Notes: a model not told the origin generated them from the sequence alone. A stretch of DNA of 33,063 bases from an uncultured Eubacteriales bacterium (GCA_900548625.1 URLO01000019.1:1-33063); one strand, 5' to 3'; positions 15,445 to 22,537 are shown, numbered from the stretch's first letter. Program-made: numbers and translations.

Positions 15445-17890
15445 CGCTGCTCGCCTCCTCCGCAGAGCCTGAGATCAGGCTCACGTCCACGTCGCCCTCC
15501 ACCGTTGCGCGGAGCACGCCGTGTATGTTGCCGTTGATGCGGCCGTTCACCATGCCGTTGATGACGATCCGCCCGCTTGACGTTCTGCGCTCGCCCATCG
15601 AGATCCCCGGCACCGAGAACGAGGTCTTGTCGATCACGCCGCTGCCGATGAGCAGGATCTGCGGCAGAACAAACATAACAAGGAAAATGGAAATGACCGT
15701 GCCGCGGCCAAGGCTCTCGCCGATGCCCGCGATGACCGGCTCAGAGGTCATGTTGCCGATCAGGAAGCCGCAGATCGACATGATCGCGCCGGAGGTTATG
15801 ATGGTCGGGAACGCGAAGTTGAGCGTTTCGATCATGGCATCGCGGTGGTGCTTCTTCGCCTTCAGCTCCTGATAGCGGCTGGCGATGACGATGGCATAGT
15901 CGATGTTTGCGCCCATCTGGATGGAGCTGACGATCAGGTAACCGAGGAAGAACAGGTATTTCCCCGTGACGGTCGGGAACGAGAAGTTGATCCAGATACT
16001 GCCCTGAATGACCAGAATCAGCAGCAGCGGCATACCCGCCGAGTTGAACGTGAACAGCAGGACAAACAGCACGATCAGCACCGATACGATGCTCACGACC
16101 GTGTTATCGATCGAGAAGGACTTTTCAAAGTCGTATTCGTTCGTGGAGTTGCCCGCCAGATAGACGTTTCCATCCGGATAATAGCTTTTCGCGATGTCCA
16201 TGATGGTGTCTGTAAAGGCGTAGGTCTCATCTCCGCTGACCGGCAGGTTCAGATAGAGCAGCATCCGGCTGTACTGTGTGCCCTGGAGCTGGTTCTTTGC
16301 GCTGAGCATCTGCACCTTCGCATCGGAGAGCATCTGCATCTGCTCGTCATCGAGCGTAACGACGCCCGCGTCAAGCTGGTCGCAGACGTACAGGAGCATG
16401 TCGATGAGCGGCACCTGATAATTGGAGATATTTCCGGCAAAGCGCCCGAATTCGTCATGCTCCACGGCGTATGCCGCATAGACGACCTGCGCCAGCTCAT
16501 AATCAAGGTTTGCAAGCTCCGCGAACTGACGCGGGCGGAGCTTGTCTGCCAGGCAGTAGCCGTCCATCGCCTCGATGTTCGTCATGCCCATCGTGCTGTC
16601 AACCTCGTCATAGCGCTCCAGCTCCGCAAGCAGTTCCTTCTCCTTGTCGTAGTCGCCCGCCGGGACGATCAGCGCGAGCAGATTGGTCTGAGTGAAATTG
16701 TCCTCGATCATCTGCTCGGCAATCTGCGTTTCGTTGAGCTTCGGCGGCTCAAGCAGACTGTAGCCGTAAACGAAGGGGCAGTTTTTGGACATGCGGAAGC
16801 CGACAAGAAGCAGCGCAATGAAGATGATCGGCACGACATGCCGCGTGGCGTAGTCGATCTTTCCGACAAACGAGATCTTCGGCACAAAGCTCTTGTGGCT
16901 CGTCTTGTCGATCAGCGGCCCGAACAGCACCAGAAGCCCCGGCATCACAAGGAATGACGACAGCAGCGCAAAGGCGATGGACTTGATGAGGCAGATCGCC
17001 ATATCGGGGCCGAGACGGAACTGCATAAAGAGCATCGCAACAAGGCCGCCGACGGTCGTCAGGCTGCTCGCGCCGATCTCGGGGATGGACTTGGAGAGCG
17101 CGATGATGACGGCCTCGCGGATGGGCAGCAGCTTGTGCTCCTCCTTGAAGCGGTTGCAGAAGATGATGGCGTAGTCGATCGACAGTGCGAGCTGCAAAAT
17201 GCTCGTCACGGAGTTGGATACAAACGAGATTTTGCCGAGCAGATAGTTCGTGCCCTGATTGAGCACGAGCGCCACCACGAATGTGATGATCAGCACCGGC
17301 ACCTCGCCGTAGGTCTCGGAGGTGAACAGCAGCACCGCCACAATGACGAACGCCACATAGACCATGATGACGTTGATCTCATGCTCAATGGTCTTCTCCT
17401 GCGTGTTGCCGAGATCGGTCTTGACGTAAACGTCATAAGACGCAAGCAGCGACTTCACCGCCTCCAGTGAGTCGAGGCACGCCTCGTCATTCTCATCAAA
17501 GTCGAACGTGATCGAATAGAGTGCGGACAGGTTGTTGTAATGCTTGTCCGTCTCGTCGTAGCTGATCATCTGCACGCCCTTGACGTCCGCGATCTGGTCG
17601 CTCAGCGCCGCAGCCTGCGCGGGCGTGATGTTCGCGACCATCACCTCCGCCGAGCCGTAGGTGATAAACTGGTCATCCATGACGGTAAGCGCTTTCTTGG
17701 TCTCGGAGTGCTCGGGCAGGTAGGCCGTGAGGTCGCTCTCGACCTCGACCCAGTTGCGGGAAAACGCCGAGAAGATCAGCAGGATGATGACGATCAGGAA
17801 AACAAGATTCCGTTTGTCAACAATGAATCCGGACAGCTTCACCAGAAACGGCGTTCCGGAGCCCGTTGTTTCCTTCGCAGGGTTACTCAT
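15434..17890 (-). CDS. MMPL/RND superfamily exporter with a beta-helix-like C-terminal tail
   Basis: An 818-residue exporter with two homologous halves, each a membrane helix, an extracytoplasmic domain and five further helices. The acidic helix-4 and helix-10 motifs are SIDYAI (Asp239) and ANIDYAI (Asp664), the usual proton-relay positions. The extracellular loops are at about 45-170 and 370-590, the second with a helical hairpin (about 450-545). After the last helix, residues 770-806 carry a repeated G-x-I/V-x-G pattern (VNGRINGNIHG) that resembles bactofilin-like solenoid rungs, then an acidic tail. I chose the ATG at 17890 from homology to the family start. Its AAGGA is about 15 bases away, which is longer than normal. 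Candidate substrates are lipids, peptides or surface polymers; none is indicated directly. Confidence 0.9.
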   Translation of the reverse strand: MSNPAKETTGSGTPFLVKLSGFIVDKRNLVFLIVIILLIFSAFSRNWVEVESDLTAYLPEHSETKKALTVMDDQFITYGSAEVMVANITPAQAAALSDQIADVKGVQMISYDETDKHYNNLSALYSITFDFDENDEACLDSLEAVKSLLASYDVYVKTDLGNTQEKTIEHEINVIMVYVAFVIVAVLLFTSETYGEVPVLIITFVVALVLNQGTNYLLGKISFVSNSVTSILQLALSIDYAIIFCNRFKEEHKLLPIREAVIIALSKSIPEIGASSLTTVGGLVAMLFMQFRLGPDMAICLIKSIAFALLSSFLVMPGLLVLFGPLIDKTSHKSFVPKISFVGKIDYATRHVVPIIFIALLLVGFRMSKNCPFVYGYSLLEPPKLNETQIAEQMIEDNFTQTNLLALIVPAGDYDKEKELLAELERYDEVDSTMGMTNIEAMDGYCLADKLRPRQFAELANLDYELAQVVYAAYAVEHDEFGRFAGNISNYQVPLIDMLLYVCDQLDAGVVTLDDEQMQMLSDAKVQMLSAKNQLQGTQYSRMLLYLNLPVSGDETYAFTDTIMDIAKSYYPDGNVYLAGNSTNEYDFEKSFSIDNTVVSIVSVLIVLFVLLFTFNSAGMPLLLILVIQGSIWINFSFPTVTGKYLFFLGYLIVSSIQMGANIDYAIVIASRYQELKAKKHHRDAMIETLNFAFPTIITSGAIMSICGFLIGNMTSEPVIAGIGESLGRGTVISIFLVMFVLPQILLIGSGVIDKTSFSVPGISMGERRTSSGRIVINGMVNGRINGNIHGVLRATVEGDVDVSLISGSAEEASSDEE

Positions 17891-17948
17891 AGATACACTC
17901 GATCTTCCTTTCCATTCAAACTCCATATGGCACGCGGCCATGTTCTGA

Positions 17949-18166
17949 GGCAACAGCGCACAATTCGGCAAGCAGCTTCGGCGAGAGATTTTTCGTCAAG
18001 GCAAGGTTTGAAAAGTGCAGGAATACTGTATGTACCCGCAAGGGGCATGCCGCATCCGTAAGGCGTCTTCGACGCCAACGGCTGCGCAATATTTCAATCT
18101 TTTCAAACCGCAGAATTGGCGGAAAAGATCCGCCGAAGCGTGAAGACGCAATTGTGCGGTGCTGCC
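17949..18166. repeat. 218-bp imperfect palindrome in the leader of the RND/GLUG operon
   Basis: The left arm (17949 onward: GGCAACAGCGCACAATT, GCTTCGGCG, TTTTTCGTC) is the imperfect reverse complement of the right arm (ending at 18166: GCTGCC, CAATTGTGCGG, CGCCGAAGC, GGAAAAGAT). An inner pair is AAGGTTTGAAAAG with CTTTTCAAACC, and the centre holds GGCGTC-TTC-GACGCC (18062-18076). It begins about four bases after the predicted transcription start of the minus-strand operon, so nearly all of it would be RNA leader. It looks like either a miniature inverted-repeat element or a structured cis-regulatory RNA. The rest of 17891-18386 holds only the promoter and the thiN terminator. Confidence 0.7.
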
Positions 18167-18176
18167 TTAATAAATT

Positions 18177-18205
18177 ATTATATATAATTCAGCACGCCAG
18201 CGCAA
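18177..18205 (-). promoter_or_regulatory. SigA-type promoter of the RND/GLUG operon
   Basis: On the minus strand, TTGCGC (18200-18205), a 17-base spacer and TATAAT (18177-18182). The predicted leader of about 280 bases runs through the palindromic element. Confidence 0.6.
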
Positions 18206-18329
18206 GATAAAACGTTGCCTCCGGCGTGATTTCTCAAAAAGTCATTTCATTATAGCGGAAGCCCCGGCAGATTTCCAGATAGAGGCCTCATACAGATACG
18301 CAGATTTGCGCACATCTTCAAAAGTACGC

Positions 18330-18370
18330 AAAAAGGCACGCCGCAGAATTGAAAAATCCTGCGGCGCGCC
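18330..18370 (-). terminator. Rho-independent terminator of thiN
   Basis: On the minus strand, GGCGCGCCGCAG pairs with CTGCGGCGTGCC (one G-T wobble), followed by five T (18330-18334). It is 16 bases past the thiN stop. Confidence 0.88.
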
Positions 18371-18386
18371 CGATATGCACTGCCTT

Positions 18387-19001
18387 TTACATTTTGGACG
18401 AGATGACGAGCAGGACGCCCGCCCCGGCGGTGATCTTCACATCCTCCTGCCATTCGTTGCTGATGCCGATGGGAAAGCGGTTTGTGAGGCGCATATGCGA
18501 AAGCGGATACTTTGCCCCGCAGATGGAGACGTCCTCGCACACGTCGGTCATGGCCAGAACGGAGAGCGACCACCCGCTTCTCGGCGGCAGCACGAGCGTG
18601 TCCTTCGAAAACAGGAACAGCTCGTTCTCCCTGTCCGGGATGTGTACGCGCGCGCCGTGCCCGACGGCGAAAATCGCCGCCTGGAGGTTTCCAAGCAGAT
18701 GGTCGAGCCGCCCGCCCAGTGCGCAGTACATCGTGATCTCGCTGTATCCCTCCCCGACAGCCCAGCGGATCGCCGCCATCGTGTCGGTGTCGTCTTTTTC
18801 CACCGGCAGCTCGAGCACCGGCACGCCCTCCGGCAGCGCACCGTGATAAGAATCAAAATCCCCAACCAGAAGATCCGGCAGAACGCCGCCGCGCGCGGCG
18901 TATTCTACGCCCTTGTCGCAGGCGATGACAAAGTCCGCCGCTTCGAACCCGCTTAGCTCCGAAAACCGTCCGCCGGATATGATGGCACAATGCTGTTTCA
19001 T
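18387..19001 (-). CDS. thiN: Thiamine pyrophosphokinase
   Basis: It transfers pyrophosphate from ATP to thiamine to make thiamine diphosphate. The 204-residue length is normal for the bacterial family. The acidic metal and ATP motifs are all visible: ACDKG (27-31), VGDFDS (46-51), KDDTDT (69-74) and GGRLDH (96-101). The C-terminal beta domain (about 125-204) would form the thiamine pocket at the dimer interface. GGAGGT precedes the ATG. No TPP riboswitch is visible. It is monocistronic, with its own promoter and terminator. In Bacillus thiN often lies near spoVM and rpe; that context is absent here. Confidence 0.94.
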   Translation of the reverse strand: MKQHCAIISGGRFSELSGFEAADFVIACDKGVEYAARGGVLPDLLVGDFDSYHGALPEGVPVLELPVEKDDTDTMAAIRWAVGEGYSEITMYCALGGRLDHLLGNLQAAIFAVGHGARVHIPDRENELFLFSKDTLVLPPRSGWSLSVLAMTDVCEDVSICGAKYPLSHMRLTNRFPIGISNEWQEDVKITAGAGVLLVISSKM

Positions 19002-19034
19002 GACTACCTCCGCGCCGTCCGCTTTATCAGCAGT

Positions 19035-19064
19035 AGTTTACCGCAGAATATGGCGCGTTGTCAA
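19035..19064 (-). promoter_or_regulatory. Promoter of thiN
   Basis: On the minus strand, a perfect TTGACA (19059-19064), an 18-base spacer and TAAACT (19035-19040). Confidence 0.55.
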
Positions 19065-19128
19065 ATCCTTTCTGCCCGCGCAGGCGTTTCCCACACAGGC
19101 GCGCTGCACGTGCGGTTCTATGCGTCTC

Positions 19129-19227
19129 CTACCACGCCCTTCCGCAGAGCGCCGCCGCAGCCAGCACAGCCGCCGTTATGAGCAGGACCGGCAGCTTTTG
19201 CACAAACACTCTCCGCGCGTAACGCAT
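19129..19227 (-). CDS. Possible 32-residue membrane peptide downstream of flavodoxin
   Basis: The reading frame begins 10 bases after the flavodoxin stop, with GAGGG about 7 bases upstream of its ATG. The product starts MRYARRVFVQKL and continues as one hydrophobic helix (about residues 13-28), ending in CGRAW. A basic N-terminus plus a single helix is typical of real small membrane proteins, but a frame this short can arise by chance. No family is recognised. If real, it would be the third gene of the DUF3793-flavodoxin operon. Confidence 0.35.
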   Translation of the reverse strand: MRYARRVFVQKLPVLLITAAVLAAAALCGRAW

Positions 19228-19237
19228 GGCATTTCCC

Positions 19238-19663
19238 TCACTCCGCGAGTGTCCGTCCGAGGGCGCGGCAGGCCTCAAGCGCCTCCGCATCCGGCGCTTC
19301 GCAGCAGATCACACTCGGGCAGACAAGGCGGATGCCGGCGTCCGTGCAGTCAGCCTCCCATTCGCGCATCCATTCGCCGTCGCCCCAGCCGTAGGAACCG
19401 AACAGCGCACCGCTTTTTCCAGTAAGGCTGCCTTTGACACAGTCATACATCGGCTGAAATTCCGTCTCCTCAAGCACTTCGCTGCCCATGGCAGGGCAGC
19501 CCATCGCAACTGCGTCTATCGCGTTAAGCGCCTCCGTGTTCACCTCCCCCGGTGTCCAGAGGATGACCTCCGCACCCGCGCTGCGTGCGCCCTCGGCAAC
19601 CGCCTCAGCCATTGCCTCCGTGTTGCCGGTTCCGCTCCAGTAGATCACAGCAGTTTTCTTCAT
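19238..19663 (-). CDS. Short-chain flavodoxin
   Basis: A 141-residue FMN-binding electron carrier that replaces ferredoxin when iron is scarce. The phosphate-binding loop SGTGNTE is at residues 10-16 after the first strand (KKTAVIYW). The later FMN-contact loops GCPAMGSE and GSYGWGDGEWM fit short-chain clostridial flavodoxins. Two in-frame ATGs are close together. AAGGAG abuts the one at 19672 but lies 9 bases from the one at 19663, so I chose the latter. It follows a DUF3793 gene in the same direction, 28 bases downstream, and probably shares its iron-box-like regulated promoter. Confidence 0.93.
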   Translation of the reverse strand: MKKTAVIYWSGTGNTEAMAEAVAEGARSAGAEVILWTPGEVNTEALNAIDAVAMGCPAMGSEVLEETEFQPMYDCVKGSLTGKSGALFGSYGWGDGEWMREWEADCTDAGIRLVCPSVICCEAPDAEALEACRALGRTLAE

Positions 19664-19691
19664 ATGACACATCTCCTTTTTTATAGTTCTA

Positions 19692-20243
19692 TCAGACCGC
19701 GACAGCAAGCCGTGCAAGCTCCAGACCTGCCCGCCAGCGTGCGCAGTAGATGCTCGTGCATTTTTTATAGCTGTCAAAAAGGCGCTTTGCAGCCGCCTCG
19801 TCGCCGTAGACCTTCCAGAGCCCCGCGCACTTGCAGTCCTCGGAGCAGCCCGTGAGAAAGCCGCGCACATCCTCCGGCGGATAGCTGAGAAACAGCCCGA
19901 CCTCGTGCGGAAACGCGCTGTCTCTCCGAAAGCGGCGGATCAGCTCCGCCACGCACTGCGCGCAGCTTCCGGCGGCATAGCCCGCCTGATGCAGAAGCTC
20001 GGCGGCGAGCCCGTTTTGTAAATCTCTTTGAAGCTGTGCGGGGCGGTAGAGATACAGCAGCGCCCGGCGCTTCCGCATCCGCAGCGGCAGCAGACAAAGC
20101 CCCTTCCCCCGCAGGATGCGGTTGAGGTGCCGAATGTCGGACGTAAGCTGCCTCCGCGTCTCGTACTGGCACGGAAAAAGGCTTCCGGTCTTGATCCCGG
20201 CCAGCGTCGGCGCCGCCTGCCGGACAAGCAGCTCCTCTGACAT
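19692..20243 (-). CDS. DUF3793 family protein
   Basis: A 183-residue protein of a family common in Clostridia and often found beside flavodoxin and iron-transport genes. Recognisable parts are the PTLAGIKTGSLFPC opening, the basic region RMRKRRALLYLYRP (about residues 55-68), the YPPEDVRGFL block (about 126-135) and the C-terminal GLWKVYGDEAAAKRLFDSYKKC. Several cysteines (DCKCAG, KKCTSIYC) could bind metal, but this is inference. The biochemical role is unknown. I used the ATG preceded by AAGGAGGAG. Two matching palindromes between promoter and gene suggest metal-responsive repression. Confidence 0.85.
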   Translation of the reverse strand: MSEELLVRQAAPTLAGIKTGSLFPCQYETRRQLTSDIRHLNRILRGKGLCLLPLRMRKRRALLYLYRPAQLQRDLQNGLAAELLHQAGYAAGSCAQCVAELIRRFRRDSAFPHEVGLFLSYPPEDVRGFLTGCSEDCKCAGLWKVYGDEAAAKRLFDSYKKCTSIYCARWRAGLELARLAVAV

Positions 20244-20296
20244 GTTTTTCTCCTCCTTCGCGGTCTCTGTGCAATTATCGCACAAGTGTTCTTTCG

Positions 20297-20312
20297 GTTA
20301 GATTGCTCTAAC
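20297..20312. promoter_or_regulatory. Operator-like palindrome, proximal copy (DtxR/iron-box type)
   Basis: GTTAGATTGCTCTAAC, 6-base arms around a 4-base centre, inside the leader of the DUF3793-flavodoxin operon. It matches the site at 20349-20364 in 13 of 16 positions. TTAG and CTAA half-sites are typical of DtxR/IdeR family boxes. Confidence 0.55.
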
Positions 20313-20348
20313 TATCGTGCAAAAAGAAGTAAGGCTTTTGGCCTTTGA

Positions 20349-20364
20349 ATTAGAGTTCTCTAAC
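20349..20364. promoter_or_regulatory. Operator-like palindrome at the transcription start (DtxR/iron-box type)
   Basis: ATTAGAGTTCTCTAAC, beginning at or next to the predicted start of minus-strand transcription. Its offset from the proximal copy is 52 bases, close to five helical turns, so both sites face the same side of the DNA. Confidence 0.6.
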
Positions 20365-20371
20365 TAAACGC

Positions 20372-20400
20372 ATCATAGCACATCTATTTGATTTTTGCAA
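20372..20400 (-). promoter_or_regulatory. SigA-type promoter of the DUF3793-flavodoxin operon
   Basis: On the minus strand, TTGCAA (20395-20400), a 17-base spacer and TATGAT (20372-20377), directly followed by the distal operator. Confidence 0.7.
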
Positions 20401-20431
20401 CCTCTTTTTTCTCCGTGCACAGCACACCTGC

Positions 20432-20459
20432 ACAATCGTCTGCCGGCGCGCATATAGTA
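20432..20459 (+). promoter_or_regulatory. SigK-like promoter of the cysteine-rich gene
   Basis: CATATAGTA (20451-20459) fits the SigK -10 pattern CATANNNTA exactly. CACA with its core AC at 20432-20433 sits 17 bases upstream, as expected for the SigK -35. The short consensus means chance matches are possible. Confidence 0.45.
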
Positions 20460-20516
20460 TGGATAGCGGAAGGCATCGTCCAACGAAATAACCATCCTGT
20501 CTCAAGGAGTGATCGC

Positions 20517-21485
20517 ATGAGTAACAACTGTATTGGAAACTACACCACCACTGGCGGCGCCTCGTGCGGCTGCACGAAGCCGGAGCCGCAGGTCTGTACC
20601 TGCGTCACGGAATGTGAAGCCGCCGAGGCAGTCGAGAACGAGGGCACGGAGTCCTGCGCCTGCCGCGACAGTCTTGCCGCGGCCTTGCAGCTGCTCTGCG
20701 GCGGAGATCTGCCGGCGCTGATCGACTTCAACCGCTTCGCCTTTTTGACCTCCAACTATCTCATCGGTGCAAATCTGGTCTGTCCGTGCGGCCAGACGGG
20801 AACATACGACAACCTCTCCGACACGCTCAGCGGGACCTTCAACCGCTTTACGCCGTGTTCGTGCGAGCTGATCGACGTCTCGGGGCCGGTCTACGGCGCG
20901 ATCCCCTACTACCGGCCGCAGACCGTCGCCAATCTTCTCACGGTCATGAGTGAAAATCTCGACGGCGTGACAGATGCCGGGGGCACGGTCAATGCCCTGA
21001 CGGCGCTTGCCGCGCGCATCGATCCGGACAGTGCGGAGTACCGCCCGGAGCTTCTCGATGCGTTCCAGCCGCTGCTCGGCGCGTGCTCGTGTCCGAATGT
21101 CAAGGTCAGCGAGGTATCGCTCTGCGCACTTGACGCCATCGCCTTTGAGCCCGCAGGCGTCACGCCCGAGCAGAAGGCCGCGAACTACCAGACCGCAAAG
21201 CAGGTCCTTCTTCAGATCCTGCGGCCAAAATGCCCGCCGCCCTGCCATCCCTGCCAGCCGCCGCGTCCCAAGCCCTGCGTTGTGCCGTGCGGCTGCAAGA
21301 ACAACGGCATTCTCTCGTCGATGGACCGCTGCGGCATGGCGCACACCGTCTCTCTGACGGCGGGGCATCTGCTGCTTGTCGGCGCGGCGCTCCTCGGCAG
21401 CGTCGGAAACGCACTCGTTCTCGCCAGCGACGCCGATCACCGTTTCTACTTTATCTGCGCCGAGCAGGTCGAATTCCTGAACTAA
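20517..21485 (+). CDS. Cysteine-rich protein, candidate spore-coat component
   Basis: A 322-residue protein with about 24 cysteines, many as C-x-C pairs (CGC, CTC, CAC, CPC, CSC twice, and CGC). A cysteine/proline cluster lies at about residues 241-264 (PKCPPPCHPCQPPRPKPC). The middle part (about 55-240) is a non-repetitive, probably helical domain. The end (about 278-322: VSLTAGHLLLVGAALLGSVGNALVLAS) is hydrophobic and could be a membrane or aggregation segment. No signal peptide is seen. AAGGAG precedes the chosen ATG. I do not recognise the family. Disulfide-forming cysteine-rich composition plus a SigK-like promoter suggests a late mother-cell spore-coat protein, which remains inference. 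Confidence 0.75.
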   Translation: MSNNCIGNYTTTGGASCGCTKPEPQVCTCVTECEAAEAVENEGTESCACRDSLAAALQLLCGGDLPALIDFNRFAFLTSNYLIGANLVCPCGQTGTYDNLSDTLSGTFNRFTPCSCELIDVSGPVYGAIPYYRPQTVANLLTVMSENLDGVTDAGGTVNALTALAARIDPDSAEYRPELLDAFQPLLGACSCPNVKVSEVSLCALDAIAFEPAGVTPEQKAANYQTAKQVLLQILRPKCPPPCHPCQPPRPKPCVVPCGCKNNGILSSMDRCGMAHTVSLTAGHLLLVGAALLGSVGNALVLASDADHRFYFICAEQVEFLN

Positions 21486-21490
21486 GCGAC

Positions 21491-21519
21491 AAAAGGGTGC
21501 TGCCATGCAGCACCCTTTT
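21491..21519. terminator. 13-bp hairpin between convergent genes
   Basis: AAAAGGGTGCTGC (21491-21503) pairs perfectly with GCAGCACCCTTTT (21507-21519) around CAT. The A and T ends allow it to act in both directions, for the cysteine-rich gene and the M14 peptidase gene. Confidence 0.75.
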
Positions 21520-21532
21520 GAGCTTGTCAAAG
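21520..21532. repeat. Terminal remnant of the structured repeat family
   Basis: GAGCTTGTCAAAG matches the first 12 bases of repeat copies A and C and, as in copy C, directly follows the T side of a terminator hairpin. The rest of the repeat is absent. The M14 stop codon lies inside it. Confidence 0.45.
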
Positions 21533-22435
21533 CGCCAGTGCCGCCGCAAGGATCGGCGCGTTGCGCGCGTACATTTCGTCAAGCTGGGAAAGCGGCAGCG
21601 GATTTTCGCCCAGCCCCGCCTCGACCGTAAAGCCCGGACGGCGAAAGCGTTCCAAAAACCAGTCCTTGAAGCCCGCATTGGCAGACTCCGGCGGCACAGG
21701 CTCCAGCGCATAGCCAGACGCCGCCGCAAGCTCCCGCGCCAGCGCGTCCGCGCAGGGCAGGCAGACTCCGTCGTATGTATGATAGATGACGCTCCCCTGC
21801 GTATGGTACGCAAGCACCAGTTCCGGCCGGATGCAGCAGGTGTATGCCGCCAGCGCCGAGGTCTCCGGCTGATCCAGCGGTCTTTCGCCGGGATAGTCGC
21901 GCGGCGCCGGCGCGCCATAGCCCCGCGAGGCCTTGATCTGTCTTGCTCGTTCCCACCCCGCCGGGTAGTTGAGGTTCAGATCGACGCCCTGCAGATTCGC
22001 CTTCCAGCCCGACGGGAACGGCAGCTCCGGATAGTCCGCCGCAATGGCGCGCGCGGCGCGGTATTCCGGCTCGTCCGGCGTGATCGCGCCGGTCACAAGG
22101 TCGATCCCGTCCGGATTGACCATCGGCACGACATAGAGCATCGCGTTTTCAAACAGCGCCGCCGCGTTTTTTCCGCCAAAGCTGCCGCCGCACTCCACCG
22201 CCTCCATGTATCCCTCGATCAGCTCCCAGCAGAGCATGGACGTGATGTATTCGTTCGCGTGGTGCCCGCCGGTCAGCAGCACCTTGGTATCACCCAGACC
22301 GAGCTGCACGGCGCAGATACTCCGCCCGCCGGCGGTTTTCGTCAGCTCGCGGGTGTATACGAACGGATATCGTCTTTTCAGCCGCTCCAGCCGCTGCGCC
22401 TGCATGCCGGACGTCATCGGCATTCGTTTTCGCAT
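21527..22435 (-). CDS. M14 family zinc carboxypeptidase (gamma-D-glutamyl-diamino acid endopeptidase-like)
   Basis: A 302-residue protein. The zinc ligands and catalytic residue are all visible: H59 and E62 in GGHHANEY, H211 in AYHTQG, and Glu272 in TVEAGLGENP. The substrate-binding block VNPDGIDL (106-113) and NLQGVDLNLNYP (147-158) fit the cell-wall peptide branch of M14 (LytFM/YqgT-like), which cuts gamma-D-Glu-diamino acid bonds. No signal peptide is present, so it may act on recycled muropeptides in the cytoplasm or spore. I set the start at the ATG at 22435. A longer reading to 22486 would run through the upstream terminator. No good Shine-Dalgarno precedes it, so expression may be low. 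Confidence 0.85.
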   Translation of the reverse strand: MRKRMPMTSGMQAQRLERLKRRYPFVYTRELTKTAGGRSICAVQLGLGDTKVLLTGGHHANEYITSMLCWELIEGYMEAVECGGSFGGKNAAALFENAMLYVVPMVNPDGIDLVTGAITPDEPEYRAARAIAADYPELPFPSGWKANLQGVDLNLNYPAGWERARQIKASRGYGAPAPRDYPGERPLDQPETSALAAYTCCIRPELVLAYHTQGSVIYHTYDGVCLPCADALARELAAASGYALEPVPPESANAGFKDWFLERFRRPGFTVEAGLGENPLPLSQLDEMYARNAPILAAALAL

Positions 22436-22447
22436 TGTGTTTTCCGT

Positions 22448-22483
22448 AAAAATCCCCTCCGGAATATATCTATTCCGGAGGGG
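22448..22483 (-). terminator. Rho-independent terminator of the prfA-sua5-coaE-M18 operon
   Basis: CCCCTCCGGAAT (22454-22465) pairs perfectly with ATTCCGGAGGGG (22472-22483). On the minus strand it is followed by A and five T. It lies about 55 bases past the M18 stop and just ahead of the M14 start. Confidence 0.85.
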
Positions 22484-22537
22484 CACAAAATATACCGTCT
22501 TTTTGCCTTGCGGCGAACGTTTTTCAGAGCCTGTGCA

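Noticed and set aside
12187..15537. A 1116-residue open frame on the plus strand
   Set aside because: It is antisense to the GLUG-protein gene, which has a signal peptide, a ribosome site and recognisable domains. The frame is open because of GC-rich codon bias.
17891..17971. An N-terminal extension of the RND exporter
   Set aside because: The extra 27 codons run into the palindromic leader element and have no ribosome site. The family starts at the chosen methionine.
18301..18386. A TPP riboswitch near thiN
   Set aside because: No THI-box sequence is visible either side of thiN. The structure downstream is a plain terminator.
22436..22486. A GTG start for the M14 peptidase at 22486
   Set aside because: It would place the upstream terminator hairpin inside the coding region and has no ribosome site.
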